Of a stretch of 60,077 nt of DNA, positions 24,233-33,259 are shown in pieces (the first letter of the stretch is position 1; each line of letters begins with the position of its first letter). The notes beneath the pieces are model-generated. The model saw only the letters and a list, made by a program, of their open reading frames with translations. It had not been told where the DNA came from and did not search any database. Origin of the DNA: Eubacteriaceae bacterium (lineage in GTDB: Bacteria; Bacillota; Clostridia; Lachnospirales; Lachnospiraceae); contig CAJTFB010000025.1 of the NCBI GenBank assembly GCA_910575665.1, forward strand, positions 1 to 60,077. Reading direction: 5' to 3'. The position numbers and the translations under genes are program-made.

Positions 24233-24248
24233 ACTGGATATAACCAGT
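24233..24248. promoter_or_regulatory. Distal GntR operator site
   Basis: ACTGGATATAACCAGT is a palindrome with perfect ACTGG/CCAGT arms and is the best match to the consensus of the two proximal sites. It is about 150 bp upstream of them, which would allow DNA looping. Confidence 0.5.
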
Positions 24249-24310
24249 ATTAAGTGGTATTATTTGAATCATATTCATTTACATACAATCTTTATGATCG
24301 AGCCAGCATC

Positions 24311-24337
24311 AAAAAAGCCCGCCAAAAGGCAGGCTTT
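24311..24337 (-). terminator. Rho-independent terminator after the 226-residue membrane protein
   Basis: Minus strand AAAGCCTGCC-TTTT-GGCGGGCTTT followed by more T. It lies 14 bases past the stop at 24351 and is the most standard terminator in the window. Confidence 0.8.
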
Positions 24338-24350
24338 AACTCCATTCATT

Positions 24351-25031
24351 CTACAGCTTTTCCTTGTGCTCCCTCTTTCTCCTCACCTGGATCTTTACTG
24401 GCTCACAGGTCCCCACATATTTTCTTGTGGTGATCAGATATACCACATAAAAAATAGCAGCCAAAATGGATATCACCTGGTATACACGGCTCACGCTGGT
24501 GTGACCTACAAAATCCAGGAAGGTAATAAAGACACGGCAGAACACAGTAACCCACCACCCAAACAATATCCTTGTATTGGTGGCACGGTTTACCAGAGCA
24601 TCCGTGATACCGGCAGTGGAGTAAAGTACAAAATATTCCATAAAAAGCTCCGAGGCTGCCAGTCCAAAATAGAGTACCAGGATCCATACAACCAGCTCCG
24701 GTCCCTGTACCAGAAATCCAGATATTCGCAGCAGTACCGCTAGAACTGCTGTCAGCAGAATCAAGGGAATGCTGTATAAATACTGCTTGTTGTAGCGCAG
24801 CAGCATACAAACTCCCACCAGCAGAAGCACACAGCCCAGTACATCCGGCAGATAGTCAATTCTGACCTGTTCCCCGAGCACGTTGGTCACCGTATAGGTG
24901 CGGATCGACTCACTCAGCTCATGGGATCCCACCGCTCCTTCCAGATCAAATGCCGGATAACTCCATGCGGACACCCCATAGATATCGATTCCTGTCAACA
25001 AAAGTCCGATTGCGATCAATATAACAGCCAC
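24351..25031 (-). CDS. Hypothetical multi-pass membrane protein
   Basis: 226 residues with about six hydrophobic helices and a basic, lysine/arginine-rich C-terminal tail. The first loop (about residues 20-60) is polar and probably extracellular. I do not recognise the family. The start is GTG at 25031, with GGAGG seven bases before it; this is one base after the stop of the PAP2 phosphatase gene, so the two form a unit and may work on the same membrane lipid or carrier. A terminator follows the gene. Confidence 0.75.
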   Translation of the reverse strand: MAVILIAIGLLLTGIDIYGVSAWSYPAFDLEGAVGSHELSESIRTYTVTNVLGEQVRIDYLPDVLGCVLLLVGVCMLLRYNKQYLYSIPLILLTAVLAVLLRISGFLVQGPELVVWILVLYFGLAASELFMEYFVLYSTAGITDALVNRATNTRILFGWWVTVFCRVFITFLDFVGHTSVSRVYQVISILAAIFYVVYLITTRKYVGTCEPVKIQVRRKREHKEKL

Positions 25032-25032
25032 T

Positions 25033-25563
25033 TTACTTCCTCCTTTTTTCTTCTGTCCTCTGTATAATGCAGATGCTGAGCAGCGCCATCGCCGTTCCCA
25101 TCACCGCTCCCGCAATGATATCGGTGGGATAATGCACATAAAAATACATCCTTGAAGTAGCGATCAATACCGCCAGTCCAAACGCGATGTAGCCATATCG
25201 GCGCTTCCAATAGAAAATCGACACAGCCCCAGCAAAAGAAGAGAAGGTATGCCCAGAAGGAAAAGAGTAATCCTTGGGGATGCCAATCAGCATCTCCACT
25301 TCCGGATGCCGCCAGCAGGGTCTTGGTCTGGCAATGAGATTTTTCAGCAGACCATTTCCAAAAATCAGACACATCAAAAGTGATAATAGCAGTATACAGC
25401 CATATTTTCTGTGTTCACTTTTCACCAGAAGCAAAATGCCTGCCAAAATCCAGACAATACCCGCCTCACCTATAGACGTAAAAAACTCGTAAATCCCCGT
25501 GAAAACCGGGTTGTGGATCTGTTGAAAAAAATCCAGTATACCAGCGTCAAATGCTTCAATCAA
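25033..25563 (-). CDS. PAP2-family membrane phosphatase
   Basis: 176 residues, five or six helices. The three phosphatase motifs are complete: KNLIARPRP (motif 1, K-x6-RP), PSGHTFSS (motif 2, His acts as acid) and SRMYFYVHYPTDI (motif 3, catalytic His and Asp). Such enzymes dephosphorylate undecaprenyl pyrophosphate, phosphatidic acid or PGP. A cell-wall lipid-carrier role is plausible but not shown. The start is TTG at 25563 with AAGGCAG seven bases upstream; no better start is near. It is coupled to the downstream membrane protein gene. Confidence 0.87.
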   Translation of the reverse strand: MIEAFDAGILDFFQQIHNPVFTGIYEFFTSIGEAGIVWILAGILLLVKSEHRKYGCILLLSLLMCLIFGNGLLKNLIARPRPCWRHPEVEMLIGIPKDYSFPSGHTFSSFAGAVSIFYWKRRYGYIAFGLAVLIATSRMYFYVHYPTDIIAGAVMGTAMALLSICIIQRTEEKRRK

Positions 25564-25601
25564 TGTGTCACTGCCTTTCTATGTCTTTTAGGAGGCCACG
25601 C

Positions 25602-26873
25602 CTATTTTACCTGAATTCTGATATAGGCTTTCCGGCTGCCTTTTTTGGCATATATCTTTACCGTTCCCCTTTTTTTCGCTTTTACTACACCACTTTTAGA
25701 AACTGTGGCAATTCTCTTAGATGATGAGCGCCATGTCACACTCTGTCCCAATCTCAGCGGCCAGACAGATGCTTTTAATTTGAGTCTCTGCCCTCTTTTT
25801 AAGGATTTTCCGCCAGAAATCTTTACCGTGGAAATCCTTGCCAGCATATTTTTTACTTCGTTCCGGCAGATTTTTTTATACAGACTCTCATAACTGTACA
25901 GGGAATAGCCGGATACATCGGCGTATTTTCGTGTTTTGCTGATCTCGCTGGCCACTACCTTAGAACTCCGTTTCCACCCGATGTCATAACTATCCCGCAT
26001 TCCGCCCCGGTAGAGCCCCAGACCGATATACATCGGCACCTTCGCCGTATTCATCCCTCTCCATTGTTTCAATCTCTGGTCAAATAATTTGGTGAATTTT
26101 CCCCCCAGCATATAAGCGTTGGACCAATAGATCTGCGGCACGATATAGTCCACATATCCAGGTACACTAAGCCATGTCTTCACATCGGCGCCAATTGCCT
26201 CACAATTATCCACATTCCCCGCAGGGCTGATGCCAAAAAGAAGATTAGGGGATTTCTGCTTCACGGTATTGTACACCGACTGAACCATCTGATTCACATA
26301 ACTTTTTTTCTTTTTCTGAGATAATGACGAATATTTGGAATATTGTTTGTGTCCTTTGGATGGGTAAAAATAATCGTCAAAATGGATGCCATCCACGGAA
26401 TAACCATCGATCACTTCTCTGACCGCCAGCAAAATACGACTGTTTGTCGACTCCTGGGCTGGATTGTATATCTTTTTCTGGGTGATCCGGTAGGGATTCA
26501 TCCAGGCATGAAAGGAGAGTTTGTATTTATGCGCCGTCTCTACAAGGATCGCCAGCGGATCATAGTCCGGCTCTGCGTCACCCATGTATGTACTGAAGTC
26601 AAAATTATCCGACTTCCAGATGGCGTCGTCAAAAGCTCTCACATGAAAATAAACGGTATTACATCCATTGTCCCGGATGTTACGAAACATTTTATCTGCA
26701 TTCCAGCGGAAGGTGCTCTCCGGCTTATTCTTTAAACCTGCCCCCTCATACTCGTAAAAGGACACCCAGACCGCCCGCGTCTCCTTTGCCTCCGCTGCTC
26801 CCGCATTGACTGTCCACAACAGCACTGCCGCCAAAAACATCATGAAACTATAGAAACTTCTTCTTTTTATCAT
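25602..26873 (-). CDS. Secreted GHL10/DUF187-type glycoside hydrolase with Big_2 domain
   Basis: 423 residues from ATG at 26873 (GAGGGAAG upstream; an ATG 15 bases earlier adds MREDR). A signal peptide precedes ETRAVWVSFYEYEG, the start of the GHL10 domain. Further marks are NGCNTVYFHVRAFDDAIW, VDGIHFDDYFYPS (about 150-160, likely acid residues) and VDYIVPQIYWSN (about 240). The C-terminal 75 residues form a Big_2-like Ig fold: WRSSSKRIATVSKSGVVKAKK. GHL10 proteins are thought to cut peptidoglycan or related glycans. The Big_2 module resembles those in the surface protein at 28689-30839. Confidence 0.88.
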   Translation of the reverse strand: MIKRRSFYSFMMFLAAVLLWTVNAGAAEAKETRAVWVSFYEYEGAGLKNKPESTFRWNADKMFRNIRDNGCNTVYFHVRAFDDAIWKSDNFDFSTYMGDAEPDYDPLAILVETAHKYKLSFHAWMNPYRITQKKIYNPAQESTNSRILLAVREVIDGYSVDGIHFDDYFYPSKGHKQYSKYSSLSQKKKKSYVNQMVQSVYNTVKQKSPNLLFGISPAGNVDNCEAIGADVKTWLSVPGYVDYIVPQIYWSNAYMLGGKFTKLFDQRLKQWRGMNTAKVPMYIGLGLYRGGMRDSYDIGWKRSSKVVASEISKTRKYADVSGYSLYSYESLYKKICRNEVKNMLARISTVKISGGKSLKRGQRLKLKASVWPLRLGQSVTWRSSSKRIATVSKSGVVKAKKRGTVKIYAKKGSRKAYIRIQVK

Positions 26874-26975
26874 TCTGTCTTCCCTCATTTCTGTAAGTAT
26901 CTTGTATTACTATTTTTCTATCATACCCGAAAAATATACAAACATATGGCAGTCCCGTTGATTCGTGTCAGAACA

Positions 26976-27878
26976 CTATCCCAGCAGTCCCGTGCTAAAA
27001 TATCTCTCCATACGGTCTGCCAGCACGGTGGCGATCACTTTATCTTTACCATATTTTTCAGCCAGCATTTTGCATGCCCACACGTTTGCACCAGAAGAAG
27101 TCCCACACAACAACCCCTGTACACTGGCGAGTTCCCTGGCTGTGCGAATGGCATCTTCGTCAGTCACTTCTATAATATCATCAATCAATGATGTATCTAA
27201 CACATCCGGGATAAAACCATCCCCGATTCCCTGTATGCTGTGCAGGCCCGGTTCATGCCCCAACAACGCGGATACGTTTTTGGGTTCTACTGCCGCCACT
27301 TTCAGATCAGGATTCTTTTCCTTCAGATACTTTCCGATGCCCTGGAGGGTACCGCCGCTTCCCAGGCCAGAAACAAAAATATCCACCTTTCCCTCCAGCT
27401 GATCGTATAACTCCACAGCTGTAGTATTATAATGTATCGCCGGATTATTGGGATTGACAAACTGCTGGGGAATAAAACAGTTTCCCATTTGTGCTGCCAG
27501 TTCCTCCGCCTTTTTCACCGATCCATCGATACTCTCCTCTGGTGGCGTGAGAACTAGTTCCGCCCCCAGGGCGCGTATGATCTTCTTTCGCTCCTCGCTC
27601 ATATTCTCTGGCATTACAATGATCACACGGTATCCTTTGCGCACCCCCACGAAGGCAAGACCTATACCGGTATTGCCGCTGGTAGGCTCCACAATGGTCA
27701 TTCCCGGTCTCAGCTCACCGGATTTTTCCGCCTGCTCAATCATATTTTTGGCAACCCGGTCTTTGATACTGCCTCCCGGATTCAGAAATTCTGCCTTCCC
27801 ATAGATCGACAGCCCTGTCATCTGTCTCAAGCTTACTAATGGTGTATTTCCAATCAGGTCAATCACATTTTCTATCAT
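26976..27878 (-). CDS. cysK: Cysteine synthase (O-acetylserine sulfhydrylase)
   Basis: 300 residues, full length. It makes cysteine from O-acetylserine and sulfide. The PLP lysine is K39 in NPGGSIKDRVA; the substrate loop is PTSGNTG (65-71); the PLP phosphate loop is GLGSGGTLQGIGKYL (about 172-186); the cofactor-ring serine lies in GTSSGAN (about 263). The C-terminus ends soon after LADRMERYFSTGLLG, as in CysK. Cystathionine beta-synthase-like relatives share these motifs, but length and the GSIKDR context favour CysK. No serine acetyltransferase gene is adjacent. Confidence 0.92.
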   Translation of the reverse strand: MIENVIDLIGNTPLVSLRQMTGLSIYGKAEFLNPGGSIKDRVAKNMIEQAEKSGELRPGMTIVEPTSGNTGIGLAFVGVRKGYRVIIVMPENMSEERKKIIRALGAELVLTPPEESIDGSVKKAEELAAQMGNCFIPQQFVNPNNPAIHYNTTAVELYDQLEGKVDIFVSGLGSGGTLQGIGKYLKEKNPDLKVAAVEPKNVSALLGHEPGLHSIQGIGDGFIPDVLDTSLIDDIIEVTDEDAIRTARELASVQGLLCGTSSGANVWACKMLAEKYGKDKVIATVLADRMERYFSTGLLG

Positions 27879-27939
27879 TTCTCTTTCCCGCCTTTTATTC
27901 CCATTTTCTTATTCTGTCGGAGAATGCCCAGCATATCCG

Positions 27940-28464
27940 TCAATATTTTTTCAAGCTCCGGATATAACGGAAGGTCTCCTTCTCCCCCTTCTCCTTCAAC
28001 ATGCGCAGAAGCTTCTCGATCAGATCAGAGGTCTCTGGATGAATCATACGACAGTATTTGCCCTTCTCAAAATATGCCAGGGGCATATCCTCTTTATAAT
28101 TCTTTCCATAATAAATCTTACTCGCTGCCACCCGGTCACAGAACATTTCTTTCACATATTTCACCGGCATCTTCACCGGCTCCTTGAATCTCGTCTTTGG
28201 ATCATAGTCCTGCCAGTATTCAAAATGATGTTTATTCCTTCCCTGATGATGAAGCCATGCGATGGAATAACCGTTGCGTTCCCGCTCTTCCGCGTTCGGG
28301 CTCCGGTCCCCTTGATAGTACCTGGCTCCCTGAATAAATTCTGTAGGAGAATATTTCGACAGGTCATGCCGCAGCCCCTGCCATAGTATTCCGGCATGAA
28401 AGCAGTTTCGGATCACCTCATGTCTGTGCCTTGTAATCGTACAAAAATGTTTCCACGGCTGCAT
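27940..28464 (-). CDS. DUF5662-family protein
   Basis: 174 residues from ATG at 28464, with GAGGGTG upstream; the open frame extends further but runs through a leader with hairpins. Typical DUF5662 features: HRHEVIRNCFHAGILWQGLRHDLSKYSPTEF at the start in pattern, then HHQGRNKHHFEYW (about 90-102). The many His and Asp residues suggest a metal-dependent, HD-like phosphohydrolase fold, but no activity is proven for the family. The leader upstream (28512-28580) shares a conserved block with the leader of the RND transporter gene. Confidence 0.8.
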   Translation of the reverse strand: MQPWKHFCTITRHRHEVIRNCFHAGILWQGLRHDLSKYSPTEFIQGARYYQGDRSPNAEERERNGYSIAWLHHQGRNKHHFEYWQDYDPKTRFKEPVKMPVKYVKEMFCDRVAASKIYYGKNYKEDMPLAYFEKGKYCRMIHPETSDLIEKLLRMLKEKGEKETFRYIRSLKKY

Positions 28465-28511
28465 TGTTCTCACCCTCACTATCATTTTTCCTGTATTTTT
28501 TATCCTAATTA

Positions 28512-28580
28512 TTGTGCGCTTTTTGCACAAACCAAGTTGCGCAAGGAACTTGCCAATAAATTTGACAGAACTTATTTTAT
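28512..28580 (-). promoter_or_regulatory. Conserved two-hairpin leader of the DUF5662 gene
   Basis: Hairpin CAAGTT/AACTTG (28533-28538, 28547-28552) and hairpin TTGTGC/GCACAA (28512-28517, 28525-28530), preceded on the minus strand by a block with ATAAGTTCTG and ATTTATT. The same order and similar sequence occur before the RND gene (38989-39068). Confidence 0.55.
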
Positions 28581-28610
28581 CATAACAAATATTGAGAGTT
28601 TTTGCAACTG

Positions 28611-28645
28611 AAAAAGGACCCTGGCGGATATTCTGCCGGGGTCCC
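28611..28645 (-). terminator. Terminator of the Big_2 surface protein gene
   Basis: Minus strand GGACCCCGGC, nine-base loop, GCCAGGGTCC with one mismatch, followed by TTTTT. It lies 44 bases past the stop at 28689. Confidence 0.8.
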
Positions 28646-28688
28646 TCTAAACATTAGAAATATTTCTTTTCTATGAGGATTCGTTATT

Positions 28689-30839
28689 TCACTCTGCCTT
28701 CATAACAGTTACAGAAACAGCACCAGATCCAGCTACTGTAAAGCTGCCAGTCAGCTGATAATCTCCAAGATAAGAATCCTCATCAACATATTTTCCATAA
28801 CCATCCGAATACGTGATAAGTTTTCCATATGCCGAAATAAGATCACTATTCGTTCCTGCTGCCGGTGAGAACTCATAGGTTCCAGCCTTCAGATAGGTGT
28901 ACAAAGTGTAATCATCATAGTCACAGCGGATGGAAGTAGAAACACCGTTCACATCATATACATATGGACGGCTCTCAATCTCATAACCAGCAGCCCCCGG
29001 GATAGATGGAACAATATTTACTTTGTAAACAGGAAGTGTGTAATCCTTCACAACTGTTCCTGTAGTGTACGTATTCCCCACGGTATATTCATAACCACCG
29101 CCAAAGTATGCCATCTGAGAGTACTCTCCCGGAATGATCCTGGCCTTGTAGGTTCCATCTGCTCTTACTGTACCAGAGAAAGCATCGTAATTTCCATAGG
29201 CATCTCTCTTTGTATTTCCTGTTACCTCAATGCCCTTTGCCGGAGCTCCAGAAGCATCCTTAACCGTACCAGTCAGCACGACACCATCTACAATCGTAAG
29301 AGTGAATGGGAAAGAAGCCTGACGCGCCGGATTTAAAGCGTCCTTCACAACAACGTTTACATTGTATGTTGCAGCCGGTACTGCTACATAATTTCCGTTG
29401 GCGTCTTTCGCATGACCAAGATCCCCTTCGATGGAGCAGGTATCTACCTGAGCGGGAAGACCTGTGACAGAATACTCATAGTCACCGGATCCACCAGCGA
29501 TCACACCATTACCTAAATCTTTAATATTTTCAAAGCTAAAATTGAAACCAGATGCCTCATTGATATCCTTCGTCATCGGGTTGTCTGGCTGATAGGAAAG
29601 AATGGTATCGCCTAGGAAGTTACCCACGATGGTATTTTCATCACCAACATAGAAGACATAGCTTCTCTTAAAGCTCTTACCGTTCTCGTCTACGCCAGTA
29701 AGCACTGCTGTTGTTCCATTTTCAACCTTTTTGAACTTACCTTTTACATCAACATTTGTCCCCTCTTTGCTGATGTATGCCTTCAAGCCTTCTGGAAGAC
29801 CTGTGATGGAATATTTTACAACACCAGCTGCTCCTACATTCTGAAGACTAAAAACTTCATCAAAACTTTCGCCTACCATACCTGTTACACGTGTAACTGT
29901 ATCTGTCACACCATAGGCATTTGTTCCTGGAACATCCCCTACATAGACCTCTTTGGATTTGTCAACAGCCAGAGCTGAAACCGTAACCTTAACATAAGAG
30001 TAGCTCATGATACTACATGTGTTGTCAAGAAGAACATCATAAGTTTTTCCGCCATCTGTAGAAATTACTTTTTCGATTCCCTTAGAAGCTCCATAAGTAC
30101 CATTTGGTGTCTTCTTATTCTGCACAACAAAGTTAGCAGCGGTCAATGCCTTGGCACTTGTCAATGATACACGTACCACACCGTCGTTTGGAACAGTGAT
30201 GTCTTTGATGCCAGCACCAATCGTAACTTTACATGTTGCTTTTTTACCGCTTCCATCGGCAGCCTTTGCCGTGATCGTAGCAGTACCTTCTTTCACACCC
30301 TTAACAACACCCTTAGAAGTTACAGAGGCAATCTTCTTATTGGAAGAAGACCATGCGATCTTATTGCTCACATTCTTCTTCGGTGTAACCTTAGCGGTAA
30401 GCTTCTTTGTGGCACCAACGGCCAGAGTTGCCTTCTTGGTGCTAATGGTTACTTTCTTAACAGCAGCCTTCTTTACAATTACTTTGATCGTAGCTTTTTT
30501 CTTACTGTTCTTTTTGGATGTAACCGTGATCTTTGTGCTGCCTGCTTTTACACCTTTTACCTCACCTTTACTGTTTACGGTAGCAATTTTCTTGTTTGAT
30601 GATTTGTATGTTACCTTTTTGTTAGCCTTTTTATTTGGCGTAACTTTTACAGTTGCGGTAAGCTTAATTTTCTTCCCTTTAGCAACATAGGCTGTCTTGC
30701 CTGATGGTGCAGTAACTGTAACCTTTTTAACCGTTACTTTTTTAGCCTCTGCAGTTTCTGGATTTACAACTGCGGTCATCCCCAAAACCATGGCTAGTGA
30801 TAAAGCTCCGGCTAAACCCTTTTTTGCGAACCTTTTCAT
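28689..30839 (-). CDS. Secreted surface protein with two Big_2 domains
   Basis: 716 residues. The signal peptide MKRFAKKGLAGALSLAMVLG is followed by cleavage near AEA-KKVTV. Two Big_2 (bacterial Ig-like) repeats (about 35-205) each contain S-S-N-K-K-I-A-x-V and GVKxGxTxIT. The remainder is beta-rich, with a carboxypeptidase-regulatory-like segment at about 515-600 (GTVKDASGAPAKGIEVTG). The N-terminal part is very lysine-rich, as in wall-binding proteins. No LPxTG or C-terminal anchor is seen. A single gene, with a strong promoter and terminator of its own, so likely an abundant exported protein. Function unknown. Confidence 0.87.
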   Translation of the reverse strand: MKRFAKKGLAGALSLAMVLGMTAVVNPETAEAKKVTVKKVTVTAPSGKTAYVAKGKKIKLTATVKVTPNKKANKKVTYKSSNKKIATVNSKGEVKGVKAGSTKITVTSKKNSKKKATIKVIVKKAAVKKVTISTKKATLAVGATKKLTAKVTPKKNVSNKIAWSSSNKKIASVTSKGVVKGVKEGTATITAKAADGSGKKATCKVTIGAGIKDITVPNDGVVRVSLTSAKALTAANFVVQNKKTPNGTYGASKGIEKVISTDGGKTYDVLLDNTCSIMSYSYVKVTVSALAVDKSKEVYVGDVPGTNAYGVTDTVTRVTGMVGESFDEVFSLQNVGAAGVVKYSITGLPEGLKAYISKEGTNVDVKGKFKKVENGTTAVLTGVDENGKSFKRSYVFYVGDENTIVGNFLGDTILSYQPDNPMTKDINEASGFNFSFENIKDLGNGVIAGGSGDYEYSVTGLPAQVDTCSIEGDLGHAKDANGNYVAVPAATYNVNVVVKDALNPARQASFPFTLTIVDGVVLTGTVKDASGAPAKGIEVTGNTKRDAYGNYDAFSGTVRADGTYKARIIPGEYSQMAYFGGGYEYTVGNTYTTGTVVKDYTLPVYKVNIVPSIPGAAGYEIESRPYVYDVNGVSTSIRCDYDDYTLYTYLKAGTYEFSPAAGTNSDLISAYGKLITYSDGYGKYVDEDSYLGDYQLTGSFTVAGSGAVSVTVMKAE

Positions 30840-30893
30840 ACTTTAGTTCCTCCTTATCCATTTTTGTGATACTTTATTTAAGATACGCGTCTC

Positions 30894-30922
30894 ATTATAC
30901 CACTGTGATAGTCACTTCGCAA
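30894..30922 (-). promoter_or_regulatory. Promoter of the Big_2 surface protein gene
   Basis: Minus strand TTGCGA (30917-30922), 17-base spacer, TATAAT (30894-30899). The start codon at 30839 has AAGGAGG nine bases upstream, giving a leader of about 48 bases. Confidence 0.65.
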
Positions 30923-31005
30923 CCCCAAATAAAAAATTTATCATTTTGGAAAGGATATCGCAAGAAAATGTTACCATTTTTAGCAGTTTTATTACCAATT
31001 AGTTA

Positions 31006-31569
31006 TTATGAGACATGATGATATTTGAATACAATCTGCTGCCGGATTTCCTCTGCTTTTTCCCTCGAAACCAACTGCTGCAAAAGAGCAAAACCGAATT
31101 CCATCGAGGTCCCCAGTCCCCGGCTGGTTACAACGTTTCCATCCACCACTGCCATCTCGTCCACAAACTCTGCTCCTGTCAGCTGATCCTCAAAGCCGGG
31201 ATAACAAGTCGCCTTTTTTCCCTCCAGTATACCGCAGGCTCCAAGTACCGACGGCGCTGCACAGATTGCCGCAACGATTTTTCCCGCTTCGTTCATCTGT
31301 TTTAATGCCTTGGTCACTCTGTCACTAGCACCCAGATTTCTCGTTCCCGGCATCCCTCCGGGAAGAATGATGGCGTCCTGCTCTTCCATAGAAGTCTGTG
31401 CCAGAGTTCTATCCATAGATACGGTGATTCCGTGGGAACCAGTAACCTGTATCGCCTCTGTGATGGATACTAGTTTCAGGTCCACACCACCTCGCATCAA
31501 TATATCTGCGGTCATCAATGCCTCTACCTCTTCAAATCCTTCTGCAAATAACATCACTGCCTGTTTCAT
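31006..31569 (-). CDS. DJ-1/PfpI (YajL-like) family protein
   Basis: 187 residues, full length. The family nucleophile is C103 in VAAICAAPSVLG, with the assisting glutamate in the start segment AEGFEEVEA and the loop LPGGMPGTRNL before it. YajL/DJ-1 relatives are described as stress chaperones or glyoxalase-like enzymes; the exact activity is disputed. The ATG overlaps the stop of the pseudouridine synthase gene by 4 bases (31566-31569), so the two are co-expressed. Confidence 0.9.
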   Translation of the reverse strand: MKQAVMLFAEGFEEVEALMTADILMRGGVDLKLVSITEAIQVTGSHGITVSMDRTLAQTSMEEQDAIILPGGMPGTRNLGASDRVTKALKQMNEAGKIVAAICAAPSVLGACGILEGKKATCYPGFEDQLTGAEFVDEMAVVDGNVVTSRGLGTSMEFGFALLQQLVSREKAEEIRQQIVFKYHHVS

Positions 31570-32561
31570 AATCTTTCATCCTTTCTCGCTCTTTTGATTA
31601 ATTGTTTTACTCTGTTCTCCTGATAAAAATCTTTCGGCAACTCTGCCCGGAATACCTTTTCACTCAGATCTGAAAAATCTCCCTCCAACACCGGAAATTT
31701 TAGTTCATAGGCATGAAGCAGCTGTCTTTTTATTTGGCTGTCTTCGATCCCATCCCCATACTTGCGGTCCCCCAGAATCGGATGACCAAGACTGGCAAGA
31801 TGGCTGCGGATCTGATGGGTTTTTCCGGTATAGAGACGAATCCGCACAAGAGTGCATGTCCCGTCTGCCGCAAGGGATTCATATCCTGTCTTTATATAAG
31901 ACGTCCCAGGAGTATCCTGACCCAATATCTCTACTTTATTGGTCTTTTTATCTTTTTTTAGCCATGCCTGCTGGACACCCTTCTGCTCCATAACTCCATG
32001 CACTACCGCCAGATAGTACTTTTCGATCTTCCGCTCTCGGAGAAGTTCCGACATACACTGCAGTCCGGACAGAGTTTTTCCCCCGATCACAATTCCGCTG
32101 GTATTCCGGTCCAGGCGATTGCAGATCCCCGGTCGAAATCCCATCTCACCACCGCCGGTGTACTCCAGAAAATATTCCACCAGACTGACATCTCCTGCTG
32201 CTGCTTTTTGGGAAAGCATTCCCGGCGGCTTGTTGATCAGGGCAATGTGCTCATTTTCAAAGAGGATATCCAGTATAACTGCCTCTCTACGGGGAATCAC
32301 AGCGCCCTCTGCTCGCCGGGATCTTACTGTGTCTGCCCCATTGCCAGTGAACTTTTCCAACGTCTCATCGGATAAAAAAAAGGTCAGCACGTCTCCCTCA
32401 CGGAGTATCTCACTGCCCTCCGCCCGTTTGCCATTTCGCTTGATATTTTTTTTGCGGAGCATTTTATATAGAAAACTTTTGGGCGCTTCTGTCAAATATT
32501 TCTGTAGAAACTTGTCCAGTCTCTGCCCGCACTGGTTTTTCCCGATCCGGATTTCTTTCAT
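31566..32561 (-). CDS. RluA-family 23S rRNA pseudouridine synthase
   Basis: 331 residues. An S4-like RNA-binding domain comes first (RLDKFLQKYLTEAPKSFL; LREGDVL), then the synthase domain with the catalytic Asp in CNRLDRNTSGIVIGGKT (about 145) and later RLYTGKTHQIRSHL (about 250). RluA-type enzymes convert uridines in rRNA to pseudouridine; RluC or RluD equivalents are most likely here, but the position modified cannot be told. GGAGG before the ATG lies in a 15-base string that recurs at 59911-59925. Confidence 0.9.
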   Translation of the reverse strand: MKEIRIGKNQCGQRLDKFLQKYLTEAPKSFLYKMLRKKNIKRNGKRAEGSEILREGDVLTFFLSDETLEKFTGNGADTVRSRRAEGAVIPRREAVILDILFENEHIALINKPPGMLSQKAAAGDVSLVEYFLEYTGGGEMGFRPGICNRLDRNTSGIVIGGKTLSGLQCMSELLRERKIEKYYLAVVHGVMEQKGVQQAWLKKDKKTNKVEILGQDTPGTSYIKTGYESLAADGTCTLVRIRLYTGKTHQIRSHLASLGHPILGDRKYGDGIEDSQIKRQLLHAYELKFPVLEGDFSDLSEKVFRAELPKDFYQENRVKQLIKRARKDERL

Positions 32562-32652
32562 GCTTCACCTCCATTCGCGCACAAACTTGCAGGGTGAAAA
32601 ATTTAATTTCACTCTTTCCTCCATTTTCCCGCTGCTTTGATATAAACCAAAT

Positions 32653-33243
32653 TCAGACTGCCAAGATCTTTAGATACTCTGACACTTTGTCCTGTCTCTC
32701 TATATAGTCCTCATCTCTCTCCTGTTTGCTGCTGCCCTCGGTCAACTGACGGTAATATTTATAAAATTTCTCATCGGTGGAAAATAATTTCACCTGATAG
32801 CCAGAGGCCTGACTGTCCACACCTTTTTGCAAATAGTCGAGAATGTATGCTTCTTCCTGCTTTTTTTCACTTAATATCCCCATGACATTCTGATTTTGAA
32901 TGATTAGAAAATCAAAACTCATGATCTTGTCCGGTGAAGTAAATACATAATCTGTATATAGAATTCCCTCTTCTGCCACCGTCTCCCGCATCCGGTCATA
33001 CCGATCCTTGTCCACGGACTTGCGGGGAACCATGACTACCAGAGAGATAATCCTTTTCGCCGCCGGAAGCACCATAAGAATTCCCAGGACCGTAAATATA
33101 TTTGCCCTCGTTCCCGTAATCAGCAGACCTATCAAAAACAAGCCCACACCCACTGCCACAAACAACAGAAGCATAAGGCTCTGAAAGATTTTCTGTTTCT
33201 GTATATAACCAAATTCACACTTTGTCCCTTTGATCTTCTCCAT
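32653..33243 (-). CDS. Hypothetical protein with two membrane helices
   Basis: 196 residues from ATG at 33243 (GGAGG eight bases upstream). Two adjacent helices (about 22-65) are followed by a soluble cytoplasmic domain with an acidic, charged C-terminal stretch (EGSSKQERDEDYIERQDKVS). I recognise no characterised family, though small proteins of this layout are common in Lachnospiraceae. It lies between the M23 peptidase gene and the pseudouridine synthase on the same strand, 16 bases after the peptidase stop, so it belongs to the murI-M23 unit. Confidence 0.75.
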   Translation of the reverse strand: MEKIKGTKCEFGYIQKQKIFQSLMLLLFVAVGVGLFLIGLLITGTRANIFTVLGILMVLPAAKRIISLVVMVPRKSVDKDRYDRMRETVAEEGILYTDYVFTSPDKIMSFDFLIIQNQNVMGILSEKKQEEAYILDYLQKGVDSQASGYQVKLFSTDEKFYKYYRQLTEGSSKQERDEDYIERQDKVSEYLKILAV

Positions 33244-33259
33244 GTTCTTCCTCCATTTG

